A stretch of 64,000 nucleotides of DNA from Flectonema sp. DT1601 (GCA_964019425.1 OZ025817.1:558001-622000), one strand, 5' to 3'. Numbered from the stretch's first letter, positions 39,511 through 51,353 are shown. Program-made: numbers and translations. The notes: generated by a model from the sequence alone, not told the origin.

Positions 39511-42030
39511 AGTGTTAACTATTACGTGTTTGTTGTTATGTAAACAACTACAAACTGTAGAAAGAATAGATTACAAAAGATTCCTCAATCGTTTCCATCG
39601 AAGACAAAACTCGACTAATCATTCACATCTATACGTAAACATAATGATGTTTTAACTGGAAGAAATATTGAACTCACAAAAAAAGGAGTAAACTAGTCCT
39701 TTGCCGAGGGGGATAATGGGCGAGGGATAACGGGTGGAAAGGGGGCAGAAATGAAAAAAAAAAAAAAAATGTAAAAATAAGGGGGAAAAAAAAGAACATT
39801 GTTATTAAAACCGTTGCCTTGGATACGCTGGTTGCAAATACCGAATAGCGAACCAAAAATATTAATACGGAAGTTAGAGTATGAGCCTTTGTTAGTTAGC
39901 GTAAGTAACACGCAGAGTAACTTCTTAACCTTTTGCAGTTTACATAAACTGCGATCGCAACGAGAGAAGAGGGAATTTGAAAGCACTAAGAAACCCATCC
40001 TCTCATTTTTTTTTAAATTAAAAAAAAAAAAGAAATGAAAGAAAAAAAGAAAAAAAAAAAAAAGGGAAAAAACAATTGTATTCGTTCGGAAGAGTAAGCC
40101 GCTCAGCAAAGCCTAACTTTCTTTTTTTTTTTTTTTTTTTTTTTTCCCTTATCTTTTTAATGGGATGGTACTCGTCCTCACCTTGTTTCTTCTTTTCAAA
40201 AAAAATAAAATGGGGAGGTAAAAAAGAAAAAATGAAGAGATGTTGGAGTGGTGGGGAAAGGCATAGCTGTTAGCGCAACACTATTGTGGCAAAAAAAAAA
40301 AAAAAAAAAAAAGTTTTTTTTTTTTTTCTCTCTCTTTTTTTTTTTTTGTTCTCGTTTTCTGTCTTTTTTCACCCCCTTCTCACTCGGGCAGAAAGTAAAA
40401 TCAATTGCCGCAGACGTTGGCAGAATTGCCGTGCTCCGTCTATCACTAGGGTATTATTAATTTATTCGGTCTTTTTGGATTCCTGTTGTTCTTTTCTTTA
40501 CTGATGCTATATTCGATTGCTGTGGATAGGAACCATAAAGAAGATTTAAATTAAAAAAATAAAAAATATAAAAAAAGAAGAAATTGGGGAAAAAGCAAAA
40601 AGTTTTTTTTTTTTTTTTTTTTGGTTTTTTTTTTCCTTGAACACTCTCCACTTTTTTAAAAATCTGTTCACCTGTTAAGTTTGTCCATCACGCTTAAGAA
40701 CAAGGTCCTGTCTCTCTCGCACTCTGATGAGTGATGAGTGAGGCGGGAGACAGGTATCATTGTCTTGTATTTCTTTTTTTTTTGTTTCGTTCTTTTGGGT
40801 TGACTATCTTTTCGTTTTTTTTTTTTTTTTTTTTTTTTTTGTTGTTTTTTTTTTTTTGTTTTTTAGTGTTCGGCGTGCCATCTAGCTATGAACTCCTCCC
40901 CAAGTACGGAGTAAGATATAACTGTTGTTACACGTGAATCCTGCAAAAATCTGACCTCTTTTTACATCGCTGTCAATGCAAAAACGGACATGTAGCACAC
41001 CGTATTTTTTTTGGTATCTTTTTTGTTTTTTTAAAAGTACTTTTGTTAAATTTTTTTTTTTTTTTAAAACTGCCCCAAAACAAAAGGGGTCTCTCGTAGC
41101 AGATTTACAAAGGAAGTAATGCACGTGCTCAGAAGCAAGCCGAAACCCTTTTTTCTTGCTCCCTCTTAGAATTAGAGGGAAATCCGATACGATGAAAGCC
41201 ACAGCAACGAACCCGATATTCGAGTTTGCTGCACTTGACTGCAGTATTTTGGTAAGCACTTCACTGGTTTCAGGGCGTGTGCATGAGAGGAGTATAGAGA
41301 GGTAGTTTGGGAAAAGGCAGTCTTAGAGAATGCGTCGTGGACCATAACAGGGCATAAGGTTGTGTGAACCTACTATTGACATCTCATTATGTTATTTATT
41401 CTTTTTTTTTTTTTTTTTTTTTTTTTTTTGGTAAGCTTTTTTTTGATGGAATAAAAGAAAAGAAATTAATTTTTTTAAAAAAAACAAAAAAAAAAAAAAA
41501 AAAAGTGAGTGAGTGAGTGAAAAAAAAAAAAAAACAAAAAAAAAAAAACTGTCTTGTAAACACTCCGAGAACGACAACGAGTCAACCACCTCCGAGTGCG
41601 TATTTTATAGTTCTCTACAACACGGGTTGTCGTCTCTTTTTTTTTTTTTTTGTTTGCTAATTATCGCTCTACACAAAGAGCAATGTCTTAAAAGAAAATC
41701 CTGGGGAGCGGGGAGGCTAAAGCTATTGTGTCCCAAGGGGGACACACACTGGTTTGTTGGTCTGCCCTGAGTTTTTTATTGTTTTTTTTTTTCCATTCTT
41801 TCTTTCCCTTTTCCTTTTTTTTTTTTTTTTTTCCTTTCACGTTTTGTCCTTCCGTATCCAAGACCTGCACCATAATCAATACAAGAAGGAATATAATAAA
41901 AAAAACTAAAAAAAAAAAGACGAAGAAAAAAAACATCTGGCGCTACACTTAATTATAATAAATATGAGCAAATCAAGAACTAAAAAAAAACACTGGGATC
42001 ACTATATGCACGGGGACTCTACTTCCATGC
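39511..42030. other. 2.5-kb A/T-homopolymer-rich stretch without a gene
   Basis: Dominated by A and T runs of up to about 30 and short open frames composed of Phe or Lys. One strong hairpin exists at 40709-40757 (CCTGTCTC/GAGACAGG). An open stretch of 125 codons at 40882-41259 on the minus strand contains homopolymer-coded Lys runs and I do not accept it. The region presumably holds the poly(A)-binding protein 3'UTR and the sulfatase leader. Confidence 0.55.
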
Positions 42031-43925
42031 TTAGCTGTTGTGCTCTGTCAATACACGAACAGCCTCGTTGACCTTGTCTCTCAGCTGCTCCGGTGAGTCA
42101 AGAAGGTTAAGAATCTCACTGTTGTCCATCTCTAAAAGCATACCTGTGGTTGTTGTTTTTTTATTTAATATGCTCCAATGGGAAACAAAGTTACAGTTCA
42201 GAATAAGGATAACTACATACCAGTAATCTTGGCGGCGTTGGCTGGCTGAAGCTCGCTAATCTTGGTGAAGAGACGCTCACCGAGAAGGTTCTTCTGCTGT
42301 TCAGAGCTCATGGTTGCAAGACGGCTTGGGTCAACACCAACTCCTGGTACTCCCGGTACACCTGGTACACCTGGGACTCCTGGAACACCAGGTACTCCTG
42401 GTGCTGCTCCTGGTGCTGGTGGCATGGCAGCAACTGGGCGCGGCAATTGAGGACGCTGCTGCATTGGAAGTTGCTGACCAAGTCCAGCTCCTCTCTGCAT
42501 ACCGAGCATACCTACTCCACCAACACCTGCAACTCCACCAAGTCCCATACCCATTCCACGTCCTGCTGGCATGTTTGGTGGAACTCTCATTCCCATGTTT
42601 GCAGGTCTTGCTCCCAATCCTCCAGCCATTCCTCCTCCGAGGATCGATCTAGGCATCTGCTGTTGACCAGCCATTGGGTTGGCACGCATTTGCTGCTGTC
42701 CCATCATACCTCCCTGTGGGCCCTGCTGGGCCATTGAGCCACCTGGAGGGATGAATGGACGTCCACTGCGGTACATCTGTTCGAGTTGAGCCTTTCTCGC
42801 TTCCTTTCTCTGCGCAACTGCTACGTACAGAGGCTTTCCTGAAAGAACTCTTCCGTTCATGGCCTGAGCAGCGTTGTTAGCAGCATCCTGCTCCTTGAAG
42901 CAAACGAAACCAAAACCTTTGCTGACGTGTGCAAGGGTATCGTACATGACCTTAGCGGAAACAATCTCACCATACTCTTGGAATACTTCCTTAAGGGTGA
43001 TAGAGGTAACTGAGTCGTCAAGGTTCTTTACGTACAAGTTAACGTACTTCATGTACTGGGCAGCTCTTTCCTTAGCGGCGGCCTTCTTCAAGTGGATTCT
43101 CTCAGCCTTCTTTTGGTGACGAGCTACGTAAAGCTTTTTGCCTTCCTGACTGATTCCTTCGAATTCCATCTCGTTACATTCATCAACAGCAGCAATGGCT
43201 GCGTCGTGGTCAGAGAAGCAAACGAATGCGACTCCCTTAGTTTCGCCATCAGTCATCATGTTGACGCTGGTGACGGTTCCGAACTTGTCGAAGAATTTCT
43301 TCAGTTCTTCGTCAGAGATAGTTGGGTCAAAGTGCTTAACGTATAAGTTGGTGTAGGTCTTGGTTAGATTTCCAATCTTGTGATCCTTACGCTCGAACTT
43401 TCCAACGAATACCTGCTGACCGTTTAAAAGCATACCGTTAACCTTCTCAACGGCATCGTCAGCGGAGGACTGAGTTGCGAAATGAACGAATCCATAACCC
43501 TTTGATGTACCTTCAGCACCAGTTACAACCTTACATGAGAGGATGGTACCAAAGGAAAGGAAGGTATCGTGGAGAGACTTGTTGTCAATGTTATTCGTTA
43601 AGTTTTTAATAAAGATATTACCGACACCACTCTTTCTCAGGGCAGGGTCACGTCTGCACCACATTATACGGCATGCCTTGTCTTTAATTTTTGTGAAGTT
43701 CATAGTTTCTATTGTTCTCTCAGCGTCCAGTGGGTTTTGAAAGTTAACGTAGGCGTATCCGAGAGACTTCTTTGTTGACGCATCTCTGCATACTCTGATA
43801 CTCAAAACAGGTCCAATTTCTCTGAAAACGTCAAACAAACTGGCTTCCGTAACATCACCAGCTAAATCACCAACATAAAGTGATGATGATTGGTGGGATG
43901 CTGCAGCAGGCGCTGGAGTAGCCAT
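42031..43925 (-). CDS. PABP: Poly(A)-binding protein, cytoplasmic, two exons
   Basis: Exons 43925-42221 and 42143-42031 join across a 77-nt intron (ACTG|GTATGTAG...CCACAG|GT) to give 605 residues. Four RRMs are present (about 15-90, 105-180, 195-270, 300-375), with RNP1 motifs [26 protein letters not shown] and KGFGFVCF. A Met/Gly/Pro-rich linker contains a near-perfect (GVP)n tract near 520-540. The intron lies inside the MLLE (PABC) domain; the second exon restores its signature [15 protein letters not shown], so the junction is well supported. The protein binds poly(A) tails and, through MLLE, PAM2-motif partners. A TTCCTCCTACTAG acceptor is 30 nt before the ATG. Confidence 0.95.
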
Positions 43926-44360
43926 GTTGTGATTGGTACGGAAAAATCAATTTCCTAGTAGGAGGAAGGGGAAAAAATAAAATAAAAATATACGAAACGT
44001 AGAAACGCAGTATCCAATAAAATTCTGGTATCTCATATGTTGCTGTTATGAAATTAAATTTATGTTCAAAAGTACCTCATGCAGTTGAGTATATATTACC
44101 TATCTAGGCTACAGTGGTGGAAGATAACAACAAAAGAAGAAAAAGAAAAACGGGGATAAAAGGGGAACAACCCGCTCGAATCGAAAGGAAAGAAAAAATA
44201 AGTAGCGGGTCATGTTATTGGGGAGTTTTGTTGTTGATTCAAAACTGAAAACGTTTCATTTATTCTGATTTAAAATCAGTGTTTTTGATAGAAGTCGTGG
44301 CTGGCCAATACATCGTCAACAAGGCGCACACACGACGATCCAAAACTTGCCAGTAGTTCG

Positions 44361-44396
<36 letters not shown>

Positions 44397-45505
44397 AATA
44401 ATAACATCGGATTAATAGGAAAGTAGCAAATGTCACTATTTATTTTATTTTTTATTTTTTTTCTTTTTTTCTTTTTCTTTTAAAAAACTTCGGTTTCGTA
44501 GAATCAAAAAAAAAAAAAAGGGGAAAAACCGCCAATCCCAACAAAAAAACAAAACTGCTCTCGTGTTTTTTTGTGCAAAGATTCACAGGACACGAATCTT
44601 TTTTTTTTTTTTTTTTTTTCAAAAGTATTTTTTTTTTTTTGTTGGAATCAGGATTTGTTCTCAATAACAAATAAAAAAAAAAACATTAAAAAAAAAAAAG
44701 AAGGGTAACTTTCTGCCCCAGCATGGAAGCCTTGATGCGAGAAAGAATAGATTCATCGATCGCTAAGTTAAAAAAGAGAATTCTCGGCTTATGGAGTGCG
44801 AGATTTTTCTCCTCATAATCAAAGAAAAAAAAAAAAGGAAACTACTAGTAGACAGGTCATTATAATACCTGTCCAGGGGTTTGAATGTTTAAGCATATTT
44901 AAAAAGAACTAAAATACACGTATCGCATCAGTGTTTAACTAAAACAAACGTTAGTTATAATACACTTGACTAAAAAGGTAAGGCTGCATCTACTCATCTC
45001 CTTTTTTTTTTCCTTTTTCGTCACTCAGAGCAATACGGAATCAAGTCATTCAATTACTCAAATAGTCGTGAGCTGGAAAACCAGGGCCAGGGTATAATAT
45101 AAAAAAAAGATTTTTTTTTTTTTTTTTTTGAAAAAAAAAAGTTTTTACAAAAGGTAAAAAAAAAAAAAAGAATCGGAAATCTTGGAACGAAACAAGAAGA
45201 CAAGAAAAAAAAAAGAAAAAAAACTGCTCACAAACTAGTTCACCTTATTACGCGACGTCAAAAATATTTTTGAAAAACCAAACGAAGAGCTAAATCAGTT
45301 TTTGGTATCTTCATCAACAATTTTATTAAAGTATTTCCCACTTTGGAGAAAACCAAAAAAAAAAAAAAAAAAAAAAGAACAATCAGTGATCAGCTGTAAG
45401 GTGTTGAAAAAAAAAAATCATTTGTTTGGCGAATACAACAAGAAAAAAAATAATAAGAAAAAAACAACGTCACAAATAAGGGAATACAGGTTGAGAGACC
45501 ACTGC
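43926..45505. other. 1.6-kb spacer between glutamate receptor and PABP genes
   Basis: Apart from the PABP acceptor it holds many A/T runs (for example 44370-44395 and 44600-44640) and no ORF that I accept. No RNA gene recognised. Confidence 0.5.
43955..43990 (-). promoter_or_regulatory. Probable trans-splice acceptor of the PABP gene
   Basis: The minus strand reads TTTTCCCCTTCCTCCTACTAG and then a 30-nt leader to the ATG at 43925. The long mixed C/T tract is distinct from the plain T runs common elsewhere. Confidence 0.6.
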
Positions 45506-47872
45506 TTAAACTGGCGGTTGATCTAAGTCATCAGCTTCTTCGGTTGAAGACGTACTCGATGAATCTGCTTTACTTTCAAGTGGGAAAGCTCTTTTGTATG
45601 CTTCTCGTTTTATGAATACTATTTCTGCTTTTCGATAAGTCACCGACAACATGAATAAGAACGCCACTAAAGACCAAATTACAATAAACCCTCTGATGTC
45701 AACCTGCTCAATGTTGTTGTCTTCACCAGTAGGAGCAATTTCCTCACAAGGTCCAATAAGAAAACGATCTTCCAACTGATTTATGTACTCATCGTGATCA
45801 CGAAGTTCTAAAATAGCATTCGAGAAGTGAGATGTGAATGGGGATTCTTTTCGGAGTCCAAATCCAAGACCAAATCTATTCCATCGAGGCCCATGTTGGA
45901 TTAGTTTACAGTCTTTTGATGATGTTGCTCTCCATCTTACCCAGATAGCATCATAAATACCAATAGCTGCTGTGTCATTTAAAATTTGTTGAACCATTTG
46001 TTCTTCACTTTGTGATACAATGTATTCTTTTGTCGCAGCGTTTCCAATTTCCATTGCGTCTTCGAATCTGACTTGATTTGAAGATCCCAAAGGTACTGCA
46101 ACACCAGAAATTGCTTTTTTACCGTCACGGATTTCCCTAAAAGAGTCTGCCGCGTAGGCAGTATCCTTCGTAGCTAACAAAGCTGCCAATTGAGCAGTGT
46201 ATGTTGTGTTGAACATGAGTGTTGCGAATATTAATCCGACCATGAAAAACATTCTGCTCTTTGACACGGTGTCTCCATCAAACCCATCTTTCATTGTTGC
46301 AAAAGACTGATACATTGAAAAGCAAATCGGATTATTGGTATCCGGCGCTTCTTCTTCTTCAACGTCGTGTTTTTCTTCCGGTTTTTCTATTCTTCTTTTC
46401 ATTTTTCTCTCTCTTGCTTGTTGGTATTTTACTTTTCTTTCCTCGACGTCGTCTTCTCTATTAAGGGTTTCAGGTAACTCCTCAGTTTCAGGTCCAAGGA
46501 TGAAGAACATTATACCCGTAAGAACCCAAAGACCGATCCACACAAACCAAACGTCTCTTGTAAAAGGTTCCGTAAATTGAAATAAATTCGTCGTTGAGGT
46601 CGGAAATCTCATAATCATGGAGTCGCTTGTTTCAACAAACGGAAGTGTAAAATCATAAAGCTCTTCACGTGCTTTCGTAATTGAAAAGTCTCCAATAATA
46701 ATATCATAAGGGTTTCCGATTTTCTCAATAGCTTTATTATGAGGTTCAAACGTTAAGTCAATATTAGCAGTGTACCCAAGAAGTATCCTCAGCTGTCTTT
46801 CTAACTCTGCAATGTACCCAGCAGGAGCACCAGACTGCTCGTACAGGTACGGAGGTGTTATTTTAAATAACATTCTCAGGGTAACCCCTTCAAGAGGTTT
46901 CACACCTGTCCTGTTGTAGCTCTTTGAGACTGGCCATACTTCAGTAACGGTGTCGGCCCATGTATTATTTGCATATAATCTCAGTTGGGTACCTGGTCTG
47001 CCACGTTGTTGAGCTGCTGCTGTTATGCGAGTATTGAGAAAAGTTCCATTTTCACTAGACCATGGGTTTGGTGGAGAAGCCAAAAACACTTCTAAAGCAC
47101 TACTCATCACCAAAGCAGCCTCACGATAAAGAGAACTTGCTGCTTGCCTTAATATTAAAACATTTTCAACAGTAATTTCAGTTTCTAAGTCTTGTTCACT
47201 ATCAAGCTTCGCAATCATCCATACTCTACCTTCATGTATTTGATATTTCGCCATCGCATCATACACAAGACTTTTTGTGAGATCTAAGGAATTACTTGCA
47301 ATTATGACTAATTCGATTAAGTCTTTCTTAATAAGTTGATACAAGAGGCTTTGCTGTTCTTCTGTTTTAGGCATGAAGTAGAACATGCATCGATTGGTTC
47401 TCGAGATGGAATCATGTGATTGTGTAATCCTAACAGCTAAGTCATTATTAATTGCGTCATCAGTGTGAATAACTGCTATGTTTGAAACATTATGTTGATC
47501 AGCGTAGTTGACAATTCTCGTAGCGAACTCTTCAACTGATGCACTGATAGTCTTGACAAAATTATACAAATCAAAACTTGTCCCCTGTGATCGAATAGCC
47601 GGTGAAATCAGTGGTGTAGTCTCTCTCTCCATTTCTTTTGACAATGCGTAAGCATCACGCTTTTGATCGCCTCCGATGTAGGCTATCACTCCACCGGTCT
47701 TTGCAGCTCTGACTGTGTCCACATCAAAACCGTTGACTCGTTCGATTTCTATGTTTTGAATTGCACCGATTTCATTGTTTACAACTGCTGTGTGTGTTCC
47801 AGTTGTGTCGAGAACACCTATCTTCAAACAGCTAACAGTTGACAGGAATATCAGTAATATTTTAAATCTCAT
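45506..47872 (-). CDS. Ionotropic glutamate receptor-like channel
   Basis: 788 residues with a signal peptide (MRFKILLIFLSTVSC). Residues about 18-240 are a periplasmic-binding-like amino-terminal domain. Ligand-binding lobe S1 is at about 320-440 and S2 at about 575-715. The first membrane helix is DVWFVWIGLWVLTGIMFFI; a charged loop of about 55 residues (EERKVKYQQARERKMKRR) precedes the pore region; the third helix ends MFNTTYTAQLAALLATKD, the counterpart of the SYTANLAAF gate motif. A last helix (FIVIWSLVAFLFMLSVTY) and a Ser/acidic tail complete the four-helix plan. Expected to be a ligand-gated cation channel at the plasma or flagellar membrane. The ligand cannot be read with confidence. 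Confidence 0.9.
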   Translation of the reverse strand: MRFKILLIFLSTVSCLKIGVLDTTGTHTAVVNNEIGAIQNIEIERVNGFDVDTVRAAKTGGVIAYIGGDQKRDAYALSKEMERETTPLISPAIRSQGTSFDLYNFVKTISASVEEFATRIVNYADQHNVSNIAVIHTDDAINNDLAVRITQSHDSISRTNRCMFYFMPKTEEQQSLLYQLIKKDLIELVIIASNSLDLTKSLVYDAMAKYQIHEGRVWMIAKLDSEQDLETEITVENVLILRQAASSLYREAALVMSSALEVFLASPPNPWSSENGTFLNTRITAAAQQRGRPGTQLRLYANNTWADTVTEVWPVSKSYNRTGVKPLEGVTLRMLFKITPPYLYEQSGAPAGYIAELERQLRILLGYTANIDLTFEPHNKAIEKIGNPYDIIIGDFSITKAREELYDFTLPFVETSDSMIMRFPTSTTNLFQFTEPFTRDVWFVWIGLWVLTGIMFFILGPETEELPETLNREDDVEERKVKYQQARERKMKRRIEKPEEKHDVEEEEAPDTNNPICFSMYQSFATMKDGFDGDTVSKSRMFFMVGLIFATLMFNTTYTAQLAALLATKDTAYAADSFREIRDGKKAISGVAVPLGSSNQVRFEDAMEIGNAATKEYIVSQSEEQMVQQILNDTAAIGIYDAIWVRWRATSSKDCKLIQHGPRWNRFGLGFGLRKESPFTSHFSNAILELRDHDEYINQLEDRFLIGPCEEIAPTGEDNNIEQVDIRGFIVIWSLVAFLFMLSVTYRKAEIVFIKREAYKRAFPLESKADSSSTSSTEEADDLDQPPV

Positions 47873-48167
47873 TTTTCTCGTTTTTTAAAAATGTTTTTTT
47901 TCCTTTTTTGAGTTTTTACAAAAAAAATAAAATTCCCTCGTAAACAGTAACTAATTTGCTAAAACTGACTTACCATTTTCAACAGTCTCACCTAATATTC
48001 TCATACACCTGTATAAAGATGACAGTTTATTTTTTTCAAAAAAACATATTATAAACACATAACGGTCAAAGGTTTAAATCTATAAGAGGAAAGGAACTCT
48101 CTGTGAAGAGAACTCAGTTTGTTTGTTTGTTTGTTTTTGACAGGTATCTCTTCCAATGGGAGACACT

Positions 48168-50081
48168 CTAGTCTGGTTGTTGTGTAATTGCAGGATGCTG
48201 CATTTGTTTATTACCATTGTGATAGTGACTTAGATTAACACGAGGAGTGACACTAGCATTAGTGACAACACCATCAAGTGTAGTAAGGCGTGATGGCCGT
48301 CCCATTCGAATACCAGCAGGGAGTTGTTGAAGTTGAATAATCTCAGCTGTTGATGAGCCATCATTATCAGTGATGTATGATCTTGGTGCGAGAGGATCAT
48401 ATCGATCGAGTGTTTGTTGTTGATCAAAGCTGCTGTTTGGAATTTTATATTTCGGATTAGTAACATCAGCTGACTGTGGTCTTTGCGGTAACAACTCCTT
48501 CCCTCCGACATTATGAAAACCGTTGCCTGGACCAGCAGTTGACGGCCTCTTGAGACTACCAGTTGGATGACTACCAGTTGGATGACTACCAGCAGGATTA
48601 TAAGCTCCAACGCTGGTAACCCCAAGTGACGTTCTTTTTATAATCTGTTGTTGTTCTACTTGAATACTACTACGAGCTGATACTACGGTTCTTGGAGATG
48701 AACCAGAAGATGGTCGTGATCCACCACCAAGACTATTCCTATCTCTTTGAACTGCTGTTTTGTGTTGATTTCTGTATAATGAGAATTCTCCTGAAGGCAA
48801 TGCCGCAGCATTTAAGAATTTCATTATTTTCTCAACCTGGTCAGCTATGCCGTCAGTGAACTGCTGCAGATGCTCTATTTCACTTTGGCTTGTTTTGTTC
48901 TCATCAAGAGTTTGAACAGATCTCTTAATCCATTCGATGTCTGATATTATATTTTGTGATATTGTTGAGTCAACAGGTGAGGTGACGCTCTTTCGACCAT
49001 TTTTGAGAGTACGTAGTTGAAGGTCTGTTGTTCCGCTCAGTTCTGAAAATCGTCCCGACAAAATATCTAAATCAGACTTTATAACTTCAATGTCGGGTCT
49101 TTGAATATACAATAGCAGTTCACCCTTATCAGCTTTGGTGATGTCAAGTCTGTGGATTTCATCATCGAACCGTTGAAGTTCTACTTTATGTTCAAGAGAG
49201 TCATTTATTAGGTATATAGCTGCTTCGTGTTCTTCTATCAGTACCAGTTGTTTTGATAATGTCGTGGTGTAAGACTCGAATACAGATTTATCTAGTTTTT
49301 CTACTAATTTTTGATTTAGTTGCAAGACGCTATTCCCAACCGACGTGGTTAAGTTTGTTATTTCAGATCCAATGTTCTCACGAGTTGTTTTTAAGTTGTT
49401 CTCAATTGTGATGTGTTTTCCCAACAAGAATTCAAACAGCGGAGTCGATAATAAATATTCAACTGCTTTGGTTGGTTCTGTTTTAGATATCGTATCAAAA
49501 ATATCTGGAAAAACATCTGATTTTATTGAAAACATATTTAGTATGTTACCAACCATGTTTGTGTTTTGCTCAAGTTCATTTTGCGTTTTCTTTATCGTCG
49601 ATGTCAGTTCATTTGATTTTTGAATGATGGTAGTGACAGCGCTGTCTGTTGTGCTTTGCATCTGTCTACTACTTTGGATAATTCCATCTAAATTATCGAT
49701 TTTCGCATCTATTTTTGACACGTCAGGAAACACCCTTGCCTCTTGTCGGCATAATCTTTCATCGAGACTTCCGTGTTTGAATGATAAATCTTCTAGTCTT
49801 CCTTTGTCAGTACGAATTTCTTTTATAGTTTCTTCAACCCTGTCTCGGAGTAGTGATATTTCCCCGCTGTTGACTTCAGAGAGGTCTTTTCGGATGTCTT
49901 CCAGTGATGATTGAACTTCTTTTTCAACTTCTTCACCCTGAGAAACTCTATCACTCAAGGCAACCATCTGAGATGATAAAGCGTTTACAGCTTTTACAAT
50001 TTGTGAAATAGATCCTCGAAGCCTTTCGTTTACAATTTCCAATTGAAAGAAGTCTTTATCACAATCGATCTCGAGGGTCAT
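48168..50081 (-). CDS. Coiled-coil protein with disordered C-terminal tail
   Basis: 637 residues. Residues about 10-430 are almost all heptad-like helix (DRVSQGEEVEKEVQSSLEDIRKDLSEV, KIDAKIDNLDGIIQ, LNQKLVEKLDKSVFESYTTTLSKQL). From about 440 to the end the chain is low-complexity and Ser/Pro/Gln-rich, with a short repeat AGSHPTGSHPTGSLKR near 503. No membrane segment. A cytoskeletal or flagellar role is usual for such proteins in euglenozoans, but no family is recognised. The first codons and the leader are duplicated 180 bp upstream. Confidence 0.8.
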   Translation of the reverse strand: MTLEIDCDKDFFQLEIVNERLRGSISQIVKAVNALSSQMVALSDRVSQGEEVEKEVQSSLEDIRKDLSEVNSGEISLLRDRVEETIKEIRTDKGRLEDLSFKHGSLDERLCRQEARVFPDVSKIDAKIDNLDGIIQSSRQMQSTTDSAVTTIIQKSNELTSTIKKTQNELEQNTNMVGNILNMFSIKSDVFPDIFDTISKTEPTKAVEYLLSTPLFEFLLGKHITIENNLKTTRENIGSEITNLTTSVGNSVLQLNQKLVEKLDKSVFESYTTTLSKQLVLIEEHEAAIYLINDSLEHKVELQRFDDEIHRLDITKADKGELLLYIQRPDIEVIKSDLDILSGRFSELSGTTDLQLRTLKNGRKSVTSPVDSTISQNIISDIEWIKRSVQTLDENKTSQSEIEHLQQFTDGIADQVEKIMKFLNAAALPSGEFSLYRNQHKTAVQRDRNSLGGGSRPSSGSSPRTVVSARSSIQVEQQQIIKRTSLGVTSVGAYNPAGSHPTGSHPTGSLKRPSTAGPGNGFHNVGGKELLPQRPQSADVTNPKYKIPNSSFDQQQTLDRYDPLAPRSYITDNDGSSTAEIIQLQQLPAGIRMGRPSRLTTLDGVVTNASVTPRVNLSHYHNGNKQMQHPAITQQPD

Positions 50082-50332
50082 TATTATTGGTTAATATTAG
50101 TGTTTTAAAACTGTATTAAAAAAGAAAAATAGAAATAATATTGGCAGTCGCATCAGAACCCTTATTAGGGAACCCGAATTCTATTCGGGTATATCTGGTA
50201 ACATGCCAGCCAGACAACACAATAAACAAGGATATCAATTTCTCACACAGTCTAAAGGGTCATTATTATTGGTCAACATTAGTGTTTTAAAAAACTGTAT
50301 TTAAAAAAAAAAAAAAAAATAGAAATAATAAA
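50076..50332 (-). repeat. Tandem duplication of the coiled-coil gene's start and leader
   Basis: The block AGGGTCATTATTATTGGT... occurs at 50076-50142 and again at 50257-50332 with a few changes. It includes the start codon (ATG ACC CT); in the upstream copy the frame closes after three codons. The intervening 115 bp contain a perfect short hairpin, CCCGAAT/ATTCGGG, near 50176. The upstream copy may act as a decoy uORF or alternative leader. Confidence 0.8.
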
Positions 50333-50535
50333 AATACTTGTAAAAGTTTAGAATTTTAAAAAAACAAACTAATTTCCTCTGTGTAATTAAAAAAAAAGGA
50401 GCAAAAGTGAGTAGGGAATGAAAAATAAAAAATAAAACCAAGAGTTGGTAAATACGCTAATTATATTAGTAACTTAGTAGTGTAATGAATACCGAAAATA
50501 AAGATCCAACGAAGAAGACGTAATTACAATCTCGA

Positions 50536-50727
50536 TCAGACATTCTCCGGAGCAACAAACATTCCCATGTGTTGTCTTGGGTAGTTATTTGAGTTCACAA
50601 AATGAGGTTTGTCTGTGTTCGTAAATCCAGCAGGAAGTTGAGTCGTCTGGTGAATAGTTCCAGCAGCTACTTGATTAGCAACCTGAGTCTGAACGGCTGG
50701 CTGTTGTTGTTGTTGCATAGCAGGCAT
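50536..50727 (-). CDS. Small Gln/Asn-rich protein, unknown
   Basis: 63 residues: MPAMQQQQQPAVQTQ followed by an Asn/Pro/His-rich part ending in APENV. Low complexity; no signal peptide or membrane segment. Support comes from an acceptor-like ACAACCAG 22 nt before the ATG, after a T-rich tract. It could be a real small protein or the first or last exon of something longer. No family recognised. Confidence 0.5.
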   Translation of the reverse strand: MPAMQQQQQPAVQTQVANQVAAGTIHQTTQLPAGFTNTDKPHFVNSNNYPRQHMGMFVAPENV

Positions 50728-50782
50728 GGTTGTGTTGTATAAATAAACTGGTTGTAATTATGGAATCAAAAGAAATTTCTTT

Positions 50783-50817
<35 letters not shown>

Positions 50818-51185
50818 AAAAAAACCTTTCTTGTGATTATTTCATTGTGATTGTGACTGAAAGGAAATAAAAATATTACTCAGTACGTGATGACTACGAA
50901 ACGTTTTTTTTTTTTTTTTTGCTTTGTCGAAAAAAGATAATACGGAACAGTGCCAAAGGAATGAGAAAGGGTGGTACCCAACAAAAAAAGGGTAAAAAGG
51001 TAACTTACCCGCGTTCTAATTTCCTCATTTTTTATTTTTTTTTACTCCCACCTCCTGCGCACTTCGTGTTACACAAAGAAATCATATCAATAAGGATTTC
51101 AATCAAGTAATGATTTCTCCTTTCCAAAAGTGTTCAGCCACCTCTATTTGTTCTCTCTAAGCTTTCTATAATAATGTTTTCAAAA

Positions 51186-51219
<34 letters not shown>

Positions 51220-51353
51220 GAAATTGACTTTTAAGCTGAATCAGAAATTTGTGACCAAGGAACACTTATGATGCGATGTTGTTATTGTTTTTTTTTTTTT
51301 TTTTTTTAATGGGTCACCAAAATTGACCCCTCTCAGATAATTGCTACGCTGCT
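50728..51353. other. Intergenic, no gene seen
   Basis: Three long A/T runs (50787-50810, 50905-50920, 51188-51216) and otherwise AT-rich spacer. Confidence 0.5.

Noticed and set aside
40882-41259. Minus-strand ORF of 125 codons in the spacer after the PABP gene
   Set aside because: Lys runs coded by A homopolymers, no domain, no conservation signal, no good acceptor.
42262-42450. Plus-strand ORF with [10 protein letters not shown] repeats opposite PABP
   Set aside because: Shadow of the (GVP)n tract in PABP.
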